A stretch of DNA of 64,000 bases, from the NCBI GenBank assembly GCA_963989385.1, contig OZ022512.1, positions 29,285,899-29,349,898 of the forward strand, written 5' to 3'. The stretch comes from Ctena decussata. Taxonomy: Eukaryota > Mollusca > Bivalvia > Lucinida > Lucinidae. This document shows positions 44,706 to 55,122 of the stretch, piece by piece. Position numbers and translations under genes: made by a program. The notes beneath the pieces were generated by a model that was not told the origin of the DNA, made no database searches, and saw nothing but the letters and a program-made list of their open reading frames with translations. Each line of letters starts with the position of its first letter. Position 1 is the first letter of the stretch.

Positions 44706-45490
44706 CGCCTGTTTCATATGGTGAAGAAATAGGCATGAAACCTTAATTGCCATAGAATGACCAAGTCTTACTTTAAGTTACCACTTTAAAATAGGTCTAT
44801 ATATACATATATTTAAAAAACATATAAAAAGCGCCTTTAGAAAATAAAGCTTTGCCTTCAAGTTATGAAATCATGGTAAACACAAAATTAAGATATTTTA
44901 ATCAATTCCTTTGTCTATGCATGTATATAACTGGTAAGGAAGTTTTAATCTGTACAGGATATATATTTTCTTTCATCTTATTGAGCTCAAGTGTTAACTT
45001 TTGTCAAAGATTTCCTGTTAGGTAAAGATAACAATATTATCAGAATCAGATGCAGATTTTATTGACCTGGTCCAGTTATGATTTTCATAACTGTGTTAAT
45101 GATGCAACCTGCTCTGAGACTGCAGCCGTGGTTATTCAAGTCATTATCTGGGTCATAAACCCAATTAGTCAGAAAGCACTGACTTTTGCAAAGATTTGGT
45201 TTAAACAGTATTTATTTGATATAATACAATGTTATATGTACAGAATACATGGTAAAGGATTCGGTCGAAAGCTCTTTGGCTTGTTGAGACCGTCTCCTTG
45301 GAAACAACAGATTATAGAATATAACATGAATGTAACCAATGTACAAAAAGAAGTATATGACTCACATCATTATCTGTTTCGGTATATGAAAATGGAAACA
45401 GCAAAGTAAAAAAGAGAAAACATTGATCCTGTTAATATGAACCAAGGATCAACCCAAAATAGGCACACAACACCGAAGTAAGGTCATATC
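44706..45490. other. No gene established
   Basis: A 119-codon frame (45050-45409) has a possible hydrophobic segment but no recognised domain and no supporting splice sites. Confidence 0.45.
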
Positions 45491-45493
45491 AAC

Positions 45494-45570
45494 ATCCATA
45501 TAAGGCATATTACGTCGTGACGCCGCATCGATGTCGATAGGACGACGCCGGCGTCATGCGCCGTTGGATA
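45494..45570. mobile_element. TGACGTC-rich MITE, copy 2 (decayed)
   Basis: ATCCATATAAGGCATATTAC and GTCATGCGCCGTTGGATA ends around TACGTCGTGACGCCGCATCG. Confidence 0.6.
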
Positions 45571-45689
45571 ATAGTTTGAGAAAGACAGAGTGAAGGAGAA
45601 ATAGAAGACATATCACTGCTGCTGCCGTAAGCATCTTTACGTTTGTCATCCCGGGGACACGGAGTATAGGCACTAAAAGAGTTACCCTT

Positions 45690-45833
45690 GTTCCACCCAG
45701 TGCTATCATATTGTGATTCCAACAACATAACTCTACCAAAAATGATCTACAGGCAAACGCCCTTGAAAATAACGGGAAATGGACTGGCAGCTGGTTGCCA
45801 ATTATTCTACCGTAAAATTTATTACAGTGTAGC
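45690..45833. mobile_element. CCGTAAA MITE, copy 2 (3' half)
   Basis: AATGGACTGGCAGCTGGTTG and ATTCTACCGTAAAATT match the right arm of 17562-17871. Confidence 0.7.
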
Positions 45834-46104
45834 TGATTTTTTTTTTTGCTGGTCCGAGGTTATTTTTCTTTTGAAACGTGAGATATTTACCGTCATTAGC
45901 AGGTGATCGTTACGTAATGTCTCCGCCTGTTATATAATATTCAAACAGATGTCGCCCTTTATATGTGAAAGCAAACAATCACAACCAATTTATTTCGTAA
46001 TTTTCTGAGGAAACAGGTTGCTCTATTCAGATTTATCTTGGATACTACATGAATAAAGTTTTGTTCTGTTCTGTTCTGGATAATTGGGAAGCACTCGACT
46101 TATC

Positions 46105-46137
46105 AGTCAAATCAAATCAAATTGATTTGATTTGACT
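46105..46137. repeat. 16 bp-arm palindrome with 1 nt centre
   Basis: AGTCAAATCAAATCAA, centre A, then the exact reverse complement. Located about 190 bp upstream of the methyltransferase ATG. Confidence 0.9.
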
Positions 46138-46180
46138 TATTAGTAGTTAGGAAACGAAAATAGATTAGCAGGAATCATAG

Positions 46181-46297
46181 ACAGCTAAAGCGGACAGAGG
46201 AGACTCTGATCAGACGGGTGGATGCGCAGGCTGATCTGCTGATCAGAGTCCTCACTGTTCGCACATACATGTTGACAAGTTTATTTTCCCATGACAC
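46181..46297. mobile_element. 'GAGCCGCGACACGAC' hairpin MITE, copy 6 (partial)
   Basis: GCGGACAGAGGAGACTCTGA and GGATGCGCAGGCTGATCTG match the right half of the family, ending near CCCATGACAC. It lies just upstream of the methyltransferase start. Confidence 0.65.
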
Positions 46298-46323
46298 GTT
46301 TCTGTTACGTTAACCTTTAGAAG

Positions 46324-46414
46324 ATGAAGTCACGAGCCTTACGGTCTGTCCTCTTCCTTGGAATAATGTTCACCCTTGGAATGTTACTGGGATTTATGTT
46401 ACATACAAATCCAG
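46324..46414 (+). CDS. Methyltransferase exon 1: signal anchor
   Basis: This exon encodes the first 30 codons plus one base. It starts at the only ATG followed by a basic and then hydrophobic stretch (MKSRALRSVLFLGIMF). The donor is CCAG/gtaatg. Reading on past the donor gives an unrelated tail, so the exon ends here. Confidence 0.8.
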
Positions 46415-49400
46415 GTAATGTATGGCAAAGATTCATCTGTCATAGGAATTCGTTAACTCTTCAAGCTCCAGTGACGAAAATAGCAAAATTTGCAAACATC
46501 GTAGATCCTGATGCCTCATCTAGATCTACACTGTTTGCCGTCAAGTCAAGTCTTTGAATTCTCAATATGAAATGTCGTGGACAAGGCTTTTATTTATTTT
46601 TTTAATTTTTGCAGAGGTAAATTTTGTCGTCTGCTTTTTTGATGCCTAAAGAGTTAATAATGCGCCAAACGGACCAGTTATACGGTCCTAATCTGAAACC
46701 AAATTAAAGCCTGTTTTCAAAAAAGAATAACTCATTTTGGATTTTTAAAATATTTTTAATACAGAGTATTCATGAATAATCCTATATGTTCAAACTGTTT
46801 TTGGTAGTTCATTTTTCGATTTTGCCTCCTTTCTCAATAGGGAACTTTCTCTTCTAGGAACATGTTTTCCTTTACGAGTAGATCCATTTTTGAATGACTT
46901 TTTGCTCAAACAAACAAGCATTCAAATTGTTTTCGTTTGCCAAAATGGCGAAAAAAACATGGAGGTCTACCCATCTGTCCGTCTTCGCAAGCCAAGGGTA
47001 TAGGCCGCTTCTGAAAAAAAGTTGAGGGCAACGTAATATATAAAATATGATTTAGTTTCAGTACTACTGCATAAATTTTTCATGTACTTTGCATAGCTTA
47101 ATTTATTACCGATACGAAGTCAAGTAAAAACAAATCAGAATATTTTTCACTTATTAAGATGACTTGCAAGTATGGAGGTACACGTACAAATACACAAGTT
47201 AGGGTTTTTCTATTCATGTATGACGGATGTAATGATGGTTTTTCAATTCTACAGGTTATGGTCTGTACATAACCAATGCTCCAGCGACACGAACACTAAA
47301 TGGACCTCCTGTACCAGTTCAGAAAGCGGTCGAATATTCAAATGCAGACTTAGGAAGTTATGCACGCTTACCCCGGCAACAGACAATAGTAAGCTGAATG
47401 TATAGAGTTTATTTAGTTTATTTGATAGCAGCAGCCCCGGATCCAGGGGGTGGGCTTTGGGGCTTCAGCCCCGCCACCATGGCCTGGATAGATTAAAATA
47501 TATGTTGTGACATCTCGGTCCTACTAAACACTGCTAAGACACCACAAAGACACTGAAAAACCACAAAGACACCACAAAGACACACAAAGACACCACAAAG
47601 ACTCCCCAAGGACTCACAGAGACACTAATAATTATGAAAAAATATATATTTGTATGCTTTTGCTGATCTTTGAGGGTGGAGACCTTTCTCCCGAAAGTTT
47701 GCGAGGGCGAACTATAATTGTATTTTTTTCAGTCAGTTATATTTTTATGAAAACGTATGTCTTATGAAAAATGCATCATGAACTCATATTCTTAACAGAC
47801 TAAAAATGCTCGACAAGAGTTCGTCATATTAAAACATTGGATTTATTCTTAATCTTATTTCACAATAACACTTTGGACGAAACTTTTCAAAAAAGGGTAT
47901 CAGCTAAATTTTACCGGCAGCATGTATGTAAAAATCTCTCTGAAATCGGTCTGTAGAAACTACAAAGACACCAAAAAGATACCACAAAGACACCACACAG
48001 ACACTGATAATGATGGAAAATTATATAGCCATATTCATAGTCTTTCTTATCGTTTAGGATTCAGACTTTGGCCGAAAATCTTCCAAGAAGAAGTTTGCGA
48101 TGCCTTAATATATATTTCTAACGAGAATGCATCCATAACCCAAAAGCTCAAGTGATGTTTTAGATAAAACATTATAAGTATTAAAATATTGCAATAATGC
48201 TGATTTCACAAAATTATCTCTGGCATTTTGAATCAGATCAATGTCGTTGGTCCTAAATGATGTTAAAACGCACAAGTCAGTCTTCAAAAAAAAAAAAAAA
48301 ATAAAAAAATGCAAAGACATAAAAAGATGCTTTGGGACATATCTTTTGATCTTTTGTCTGCAGTATTGTCTATATCTTGCGAAAATGTACTAATCAGCAT
48401 CCAAACATTCAACACCATCAAACATTACTTTAATATTAATATTATTTCTAATATTAATATTACGTTTTTATTTTAATAAATTTAGTATGCACAATCGCTT
48501 TTTGTAGGTTCTTTTTTTCACTCTAGTCATTTATTGTGCAGCAAAATAGTTTAATTCAGTCTGTTCTTACTTCTTTCGATTTGCAAAAAAAAAAAAAAAA
48601 TGAATAAATAAATAAAAACAAAATTAATAAAAATTAAATAATAAAACTATTCTATAATTACACTGTTATTACTATTGATTTTTCTTTCTTTTTCCTTTTT
48701 CCAATGCAGAATGCCTTTTTGAAGTTTTTTTCTTCTTTCACCCTGCCTTGTATATTGTGCAAAATAGTTTAATTCAGTCTGTTCTCGAATATAGCATTAT
48801 GGTGAATAAATTCGGTTCTTTACTTCGCGTAATTGCCATTGATCGGCGACGTGAGGCAGCGGTTGTTCGTATATTGAAGCGATTATGTTAGGTGTCGTAT
48901 TTAACAAGTATCGATAGTACACACACGCGTCGATTAATCAGTGGCACGCGGCATCGATTGTCGATATGAGTGGTTTTAATAATTGAGATTCAATACACAC
49001 AAAAATATCTGCGTCAGTGTGTCGCTTAAAATATTTGTGCACCTATCTGAGTATCTGAGGTCTTTGTTTTTTTTACTTAGCGAAGACTATGACCAGAATG
49101 AATGCATGCTTCTTCACTGCATGTACAATGAGAGCCTGGTGAACGCGCAAGTCTTTTCTAGCCGTGAATTTGCTCCATCAATAGTTACACCCTCCTAGAC
49201 TAGACCATGTGATGTATCTCTCAGGGAAGCATTGCTTTCCTGTGGGAGCATATCCTTTCCTGTACAAAGGCCATCACTCCTGTACAAATGCAATCAGACG
49301 TTTTCTTGAAAGAATTTAATCTCAGAATGTTTCAACAAGCTCATAGACCCTGTGATGGTACTGTAACTGAAAAGAATTTGTTCCCTTACGGGAGTAAATT

Positions 49401-52400
49401 CTTTTTTTACACTTATACTAGCACATGCTCTCGGAGCAGGCTGCAACCAATAAATTGTGCATTTCCTTTTGTAACAAATGTAGGACCCTGTGATGATATT
49501 CTTATGGGAGCAAATTCTTTCCTGCTGATACCAGCACAGGCTGTCGTAGTAGACTGTAACGAATGGAAAGTGCACTACCTTTGTAACAATTGTGGTACCC
49601 TGATACGCCAAACTGAACACTTATAATTAATATCTAGGTTGCAGTAGCAAGAAAAAACAACAACAAAAAAAAAACATATTTTCAAGAAATAATGGTAACT
49701 ATCATTTTGTAAACTTGCATTTCCCAGTATTAGATCTATTTCAGTTTGTGTGTGTGTGTGTGTGTCCGCGTACCGTCTTTGTCTCGGCATCACAATGATA
49801 ATGTTAAGATGTCGGGGTGAATTCTATCAAAATTAATGATAAAAATAATGTATTAAGTAGTATTTCATAGTATAAGATGTCTTTGCGAGTCCTTGTGGTG
49901 TCTTTGTGGTGTCTTTGTGGTGTCTTGTGGTTTTTAGGTGTCTTTGTGGTGTCTTAGCAGTGTTTAGTAGGACCCTGACATCTCATTAGAATCGCCTCGG
50001 CGAGGCGATTCTAATGAGATATCACAACATATTTTTCAAGGCAAAAAAGACATTAGCAAAAATTCTCGTCAAATCAATCCCTTATTTGTCATATATTTTC
50101 AAGCCCCACTCCCACCCGTCCTCCACCCCCACACGCATACATTTCGGCACCTCCCAGCCCCACCAGTTATCCGGAGCCCCACCAGTACGTTGTGGTCTGG
50201 ATCCGGGCCTGTAGCAGATAAATAATTCACAAGTGTTCAGTGCTCTAAAGGGTACGTTTTACAAAACGAATGAGCTTAGAGAAGTGTGTTTGTCAAAGGA
50301 TAAGATTACTTCTACGTACATGTCGTGACTATAAACAACTCTTGTTTTGCGCCTAGAAGTATAACTACAACTGCAGTCAAACAACTGCAGTCAAAATTAA
50401 AGCGTCGTGCTTCTAGTGCTGGAAAGATTTATCCAGTCCGGACCTAGGCATGATAGAAGATCGAAGAGCAGGACACATGACATTTATGCAGCACATCAAT
50501 GTCATTGCAACGTCATTACGTAGCATCGACGTTGATGCGATGTAACTTCAATGCCATGTTGCCGCTGGATAAATGATGAAAATTCTTAAATACTTAAAGC
50601 ATGACTCTTTTATCTTCGGCAATATCTTTTTTAAAGATATCTTTTATAAGGACCCTCAGGACTCGCGTGAACTGTTTCTCGACAACCAGTCAAAAGAATA
50701 AATAAACTGTTTATTACAGCTCTTTCCGTTTAAAGAGCAAGTAGTCGGAATCATTTCTCTAAGTGCTACTGTTGCATGAATAATCACTCAGAGCTCTATG
50801 GCAGTGACCTGCATATTTACCAGGGTTTCCCAACGCTTTTCTTCCGAAAATTAGACGTGACGCCATCTAACGTCTATGAGACACTGATGACAAAGGTAAA
50901 CACCTTTTGGCGCTGACGTCAGCATAAACTCGATCGAAATGAAATAATTCTCTGGTGTGAAACTACCGCTTTTTCATTTTTTCTTATTTTTTTCCCCTTT
51001 CTTCAAGAAGAGAATAGTTAATTCATCGTCAGAAATGCGTTCATTTAGATACAGAAGTCTTCAGAGTTACGGGAAGTTTCTCAAAAAGTGAAGAGCAAAA
51101 ATCGGATTAATTTCATTATTACTGGATAAATTCTAATTAAACGTTGCATACCTTAATCTGATCCTATTCGAACTCATGCAAAAATTCAGACTTTAGTTTT
51201 ACTTTTAAATGATACATACCCAGCGGGCACATGACGTTGAAATGACGTCGTACTGACGTCGATGCGACGTAATGACGTCGCATCGACGTCAGTGCGACGT
51301 CATTTTGACGTCATGTGCCTGCTGGGTAGGAGCTAAGCATAAAAGTGCAACAGCCATTGTTACTACCACAGTTACTTTCAGAGATTTTTTTTCTACTCTT
51401 TCTGACCACAAAAAAAAATGTGCAACAAAAAATATAACCGAGTCATCTGTAAACAGAACTTCTTGAAACTTAAAAAACGTGTGTTAGTGTAGTGTGGTTA
51501 TGTTATCAAAGCTTGTCTTTTTTCCTAACGTTTATCAAATAAAATAATAATTTTGTTTGTAGACGAAGGGAGTGGTGTATGACTGTGTCACATGGAAGAT
51601 CTTGTACACATATGATGTGAATGTCGTGGAGCGAGAATATCGGGTGTTTCCGGAGATGAACGACACCGCGGAAGCTGACGAGCATCGTCAGGTAAGCAGT
51701 AAACTGCGCATCCTCTCAGTCTGATCAGAGTTGTATATGGTCACGCGTTAAATTTCCGAAAATCCATAAATGAGCCGCAATACAAAACAAACAGAGTGGC
51801 CTGTGCGGCCAGCGAAGACTCAGCTCAGCTTGATGAGACTGGGGGGGGGGGGGGGGGCTGCCCAGGCTGATCTGACTGTTCCGGCTGCCCGGGGCTCGCA
51901 TATCAGTTTGTTGGTGTTGTCGTACCGCGGCTCAATTTACAGTACACGAGTTCTGATGAGCTGAGCTTAATCTTGTTATCTCAGACTAGCTCCAATCAAG
52001 ATGACAAGTCTAGTTGGGAGTGAAGATGGATATCGGCACAGCAAATTTTCTGTATGAAAACTCATTGTTTCGTCAGTCTTGATTTCATGAAAATTTTGCC
52101 TGAATTTGGCCATTTACATCTATCTGATTGACATGAAAATTTATCTTTTGCTGTAAGAGATAACGTCTCCCTAGGTAAAATAAGATAATTTGTGTTACAC
52201 TTTTAAAATCGAAGTTGTAATGTGTCACTGTTTGAAAAAGCAGGAGTTGAGATGTGAAGAAAAAAAAAGGAAATTTGTCCAAAATGTATTCTTTACTTTG
52301 AAGCTCCAGTGTTTTGGATAAAGAGAGTCAGCTGTATTATATGTACATGATAACTTCATTTTTCAGGCTTCCTTTGTTGAAATATTCCACAAACAGACAT

Positions 52401-54522
52401 GGGGCGGCCGTGAAGCTGGTATTTCTAGAACTGATAAGAATTATAAAGCATCTGGTCCAGGCTCGGCACTTGAACGGTCTCAGGTATATCATACTTCTTT
52501 TATGAGTGGTTTGAGTTTTCAAACACTAGCGGGCAAACAGAGTAGATCCAAATGAGGCGGCTCATGATGAGCCGCCTCATCTGAATCTACGCTGTTTGCA
52601 AACTCTTGACGCTCTGGAGTGCCTTATGGTTTACTGTAAACATACATCTTTTTTTTACAATTTCTGTTTTATTTATTCTTTTATTTTGCACAAAGAAGAA
52701 AATTTAATGTTTCTAATAATACTTTTAAAGCGAGCAATGCAATAACATAAATCTGAGTAATTGGATTACCGTCTTCTTTTAATGCTATAAGGAAACTATT
52801 TTTCACTCGTGTTTTGCAATGCTTTCGTCGTTCTTGATGAAAATATAAACAGCATTTACTGCAGAAAGTCATTTCATGCACACGAGAAAAGATTGGAACA
52901 AACATTGTAAAGAAGGAATAATGAACTAATGCAAATACAAAAAATGAAGCTCATTTCAAAAATTTCGAATGAAATGACCACTCATGTAAGATCCTCTATT
53001 TTATCAAATGATGTCGCTGTTATTCAGTGGATAACGTCATGTAATAAAATTCATATGACCACACGTGTAATTACATTTTGTCGCAAACACGTAACGTCAT
53101 TGAAAACGTCCGTGTCAACAATGTGTTTTCTTTATTGAAATAATATTTAATTAAATGGAGACATTTTATAGGGTCATGTATGAAAAACAGAGTCTTACAC
53201 AAGTGGTCATTTCATATGAAATTTATGAAACTCGCCGAAGGCTCGTTTCATAAATTTTATATGAAATGAACGCTCGTGTAAGATCCTCTATATATTTTCG
53301 CCAAAGAAGGTGTTGTTTTAGATAACAAGAGCCAACTGTAGTACTGGGGCCGTATTCATAAATCCACTTAAGTCGTTGCTATGCGGTTGCTAAGGCTAAA
53401 TATCTATAAAGGAGATTCCCTACAACTATGAAATTTGGTCTGGAGGAACAGTCTTTGTAAGACTGTTCCTCCAGAGCAAATTTCATAGTTGTAGGGAATC
53501 TCCTTCGAAGAAATTTAGCCTTAGCAACCGCATAGCAACCACTTAAGTTTGTTTCATGAATACGGCCCCTGGTGTTATCAATGACGATGATAAAGATGTA
53601 TGGGAGCACCGCTATGTTTTCTCCATCTCTTACTCGTTTCCCCATCTCTTTCGCAATAGTCTTTCAAAAAGTGGCTTCAATGGGAGCTGATTCTTTCCTC
53701 AAAGAGTTGACCACCATTAACATATGAGGTAAAAATAAAATGGCCGAGTTGTGTTCCTTGAATGCATACTCTGGGGATCAGTTTGTCTCCATTCTCAGTT
53801 ATGAGTTAGGTACAATACATTATCTAATTGCATTTTTAGTGAGTTTTCTCCCATTTGTCAAATTCTTATAAAATTTTAGACAAAATTCGAGCAAATTTCT
53901 CAAAATCTTGCTCAAAAGTGATCCCTGGTTATACACCTTACTCATGTTTACTTATTCAATAATATAAAGTTCCTCATTTCAGGGAGTGATAGCTATTTTG
54001 CACACGATGATCGACAGGCTGAAAACACAGTTAAACAAAACAACCATAAAAATACTGGATCTTCCTTGTGGTGACCTTCAGTATATGTCTCATTTCTTAA
54101 CAACCAGAACTGATATAGGCTACACCGGTGTCGACATTGTTCCAGAACTCATTGAAAAACACAAAGCAAACTATAAAGATAAAAGTCATATACATTTTAA
54201 ACACATGGATATAGTGAGAGATAAGCTGAAGGAGTCCTATGATTTAATAATTTGTCGTATGATGCTTCAGCATCTTCTAAACAAGGATGTTTTAAAAGCA
54301 CTTTATCATTTCTCATCTAGTAACAGTTCGTATTTAGCTACAACGACTTTTCAAGACCATAAAAAGAATTCGGACGTTGGTACGGCGGGTATAAGGTTTA
54401 GACTGTTAAACTTGGAAAAAGCGCCCGTGAACCTAAGTCCGCCAGTATGCACCTACAGAGAACCGGTTCATGCCGAACATTATATGGCCATATGGAGATT
54501 GCCGCTTTTGAGACATATCTGA
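46324..54522 (+). CDS. Type II membrane class I SAM-dependent methyltransferase, 5 coding exons
   Basis: Exons 46324-46414, 47255-47388, 51563-51691, 52367-52483 and 53983-54522 join to 1011 nt, 336 residues plus stop. All introns are GT-AG (intron 1 phase 1, the others phase 0). Residues 1-7 are basic and 8-26 form one hydrophobic anchor, as in Golgi/ER type II enzymes. A proline-rich stem follows. Exon 4 carries WGG (130-132) and SGPGS (147-151), a pair that, from memory, precedes the Rossmann domain in bacterial-like methyltransferases. Motif I is ILDLPCGD (181-188), the acidic ribose-binding position is D208 (YTGVDI), then HMDIV (231-235) and YDLIICRMMLQHL (243-255). Four N-glycosylation sequons (NDT, NKT, NSS, NLS) lie after the anchor, fitting a lumenal domain. 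The substrate is unknown; glycan O-methylation is an inference. A CTTTAG three bases before the ATG could be an acceptor for an upstream 5'UTR exon. The exon chain was assembled by eye, without transcripts. Confidence 0.85.
46415..47254. other. Intron 1 of the methyltransferase gene
   Basis: 840 nt. No repeat recognised except a GCCTCATCTAGATCTACACTG segment at 46510-46535 similar to one at 52575-52600. Confidence 0.7.
47255..47388 (+). CDS. Methyltransferase exon 2: stem region
   Basis: 134 nt between acceptor ttctacag and donor gtaagc, read in phase 1 from exon 1. It encodes a proline- and polar-rich segment (for example NGPPVPVQKAVEY) with no recognisable fold, consistent with a lumenal stem. 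The 44 full codons are open in this frame only. Its level of conservation is unknown. Confidence 0.72.
47432..50211. mobile_element. 2.78 kb TIR element in intron 2, 6 bp target duplication
   Basis: Left end CAGCCCCGGATCCAG and right end CTGGATCCGGGCCTG are inverted. TAGCAG flanks both sides (47426-47431 and 50212-50217). Inside each end, ACACCACAAAGAC-type repeats (47530-47625) and GGTGTCTTTGTGGTGTC (49895-49950) are inverted counterparts, as are TATGTTGTGACATCTCGGTCCTA and its match at 49965-50030. The interior (48-49.8 kb) has A/T runs and GGAGCAAATTCTTTCC motifs but no transposase. Superfamily unknown. Confidence 0.78.
49980..50020. repeat. Perfect 20 bp-arm palindrome with 1 nt centre, inside a TIR
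   Basis: ATCTCATTAGAATCGCCTCG, centre G, exact reverse complement. It is absent from the matching place in the left TIR, so it was added after the element formed. Confidence 0.95.
50218..51216. other. Intron 2, right part
   Basis: Contains TGACGTC MITE copy 3 at 50485-50571 (CAGCACATCAATGTCATTGC ... GCCGCTGGATA). Otherwise no recognised feature. Confidence 0.55.
51217..51328. mobile_element. TGACGTC-rich MITE, copy 4 (best preserved)
   Basis: TACCCAGCGGGCACATGACGT and GTCATGTGCCTGCTGGGTA ends with TA at both sides. The interior is eight TGACGTC/GACGTCA-type half sites. It includes exact TGACGTCA. Confidence 0.9.
51563..51691 (+). CDS. Methyltransferase exon 3
   Basis: 129 nt, phase 0 at both ends, acceptor tttgtag and donor gtaagc. 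It encodes 43 residues (residues 76-118), starting TKGVVYDCVTWK and ending EADEHRQ, with an NDT sequon. It lies between the CRE-like MITE at 51217-51328 and the hairpin MITE at 51771-51936. Confidence 0.8.
51771..51936. mobile_element. 'GAGCCGCGACACGAC' hairpin MITE, copy 7
   Basis: TGAGCCGCAATACAAAACAA and TTGTTGGTGTTGTCGTACCG. A G run of about 18 (51841-51858) sits in the middle. Confidence 0.85.
52367..52483 (+). CDS. Methyltransferase exon 4: WGG / SGPGS motifs
   Basis: 117 nt, phase 0 at both ends, acceptor tttttcag and donor gtatat. It encodes residues 119-157. FVEIFHKQTWGGREAG followed by SGPGS resembles the segment directly upstream of motif I in a bacterial class I methyltransferase family, which supports joining it to exon 5. 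Confidence 0.85.
52544..52588. repeat. 22 bp-arm near-perfect palindrome with 1 nt centre
   Basis: AGATCCAAATGAGGCGGCTCAT, G, then ATGAGCCGCCTCATCTGAATCT; two mismatches in 22. Located 61 bp after exon 4. Confidence 0.9.
52589..53345. other. Intron 4, left part
   Basis: 53190-53290 holds an inverted pair ATTTCATATGAAATTTATGA / ATAAATTTTATATGAAATGA flanked by inverted 'cactcatgtaagatcctcta' phrases (52979, 53271). Otherwise nothing. Confidence 0.5.
53346..53569. mobile_element. 'GGGGCCGTATTTATAAAA' hairpin MITE, copy 2
   Basis: 224 bp; ends GGGGCCGTATTCATAAA and TTTCATGAATACGGCCCC; the inner arms around ACTATGAAATTTGGTCTGGA pair almost fully. Confidence 0.92.
53983..54522 (+). CDS. Methyltransferase exon 5: catalytic Rossmann domain and stop
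   Basis: 540 nt including TGA, acceptor ctcatttcag. It encodes residues 158-336 with all SAM-binding motifs. The end (EPVHAEHYMAIWRL) resembles the last beta strand of this methyltransferase type, so the domain looks complete. No frameshift or stop interrupts it. The next element, a hairpin MITE, starts about 12 nt after the stop. Confidence 0.9.
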   Translation, partial: GVIAILHTMIDRLKTQLNKTTIKILDLPCGDLQYMSHFLTTRTDIGYTGVDIVPELIEKHKANYKDKSHIHFKHMDIVRDKLKESYDLIICRMMLQHLLNKDVLKALYHFSSSNSSYLATTTFQDHKKNSDVGTAGIRFRLLNLEKAPVNLSPPVCTYREPVHAEHYMAIWRLPLLRHI

Positions 54523-54533
54523 AAGTGGTTGAA

Positions 54534-54783
54534 TGCGAGCCGCGTCACGACGAAACCACCGAAGTGGCATGTGTGCCCAGTGAACACTCAGATCAGCCTG
54601 GGCATCCGCCCAATCTGATCAGAAACTTCGCTGTGCGTTTTAAGGCTAGTCTAGTTAAGGGTTTCAGCTACCTCCATGCCGACAGAGAAGACTCTGATCA
54701 GACTGGGCGTATGTCCAGGCTGATCTGAGTCTTCGCTGAGCGCCAATGCTACTTTGTTGTTTTATGTCGTGTCGCAGCTTGCA
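54534..54783. mobile_element. 'GAGCCGCGACACGAC' hairpin MITE, copy 8, in the methyltransferase 3' flank
   Basis: GCGAGCCGCGTCACGACGAA and GTCGTGTCGCAGCTTGC ends; TCAGATCAGCCTGGGCATCC and GTCCAGGCTGATCTGA arms. Starts about 12 nt after the stop codon. Confidence 0.88.
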
Positions 54784-54871
54784 TACACCAGAGTTATTAT
54801 GATTATTATAAAGGTGCAATGATCAGATGATACGGGATTCTGATCCTATAATTCACGTGTCACAGGAAACA

Positions 54872-55062
54872 GGGGCCGTATTTATAAAACGACTTAAGTC
54901 GTTGCTATGCTGTTGCTAAGGCTGAATTTCTATTAAGGAGATTCCCTACAACTATGAAATTGTTCTGGAGGAACAGTCTTCATTGTAGGGAATCTCCTTT
55001 TTCGAAAGTTAGCCTTAGCAACAGCATAGCAACGACTTTGGTCGTTTTATAAATACAGCCCC
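54872..55062. mobile_element. 'GGGGCCGTATTTATAAAA' hairpin MITE, copy 3
   Basis: 191 bp; GGGGCCGTATTTATAAAACG and CGTTTTATAAATACAGCCCC ends. Confidence 0.92.
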
Positions 55063-55122
55063 AGGTGTTTATGTTACACTAAGCAGTGAATTCAATGCAT
55101 ATCTAGAACAAATAATTATTGT

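Noticed and set aside
45050..45409. 119-codon frame upstream of the methyltransferase as an extra exon
   Set aside because: No acceptor/donor in the right phase, and the downstream exon 1 already has a convincing start and signal anchor.
47255..47388. Exon duplication between 22413-22546 and 47255-47388 because both are 134 nt and start in phase 1
   Set aside because: No similarity in the encoded peptides.
49288..49626. Frames on both strands at 49.3-49.6 kb
   Set aside because: They cross GGAGCAAATTCTTTCC repeat units inside the intron 2 element and match nothing.
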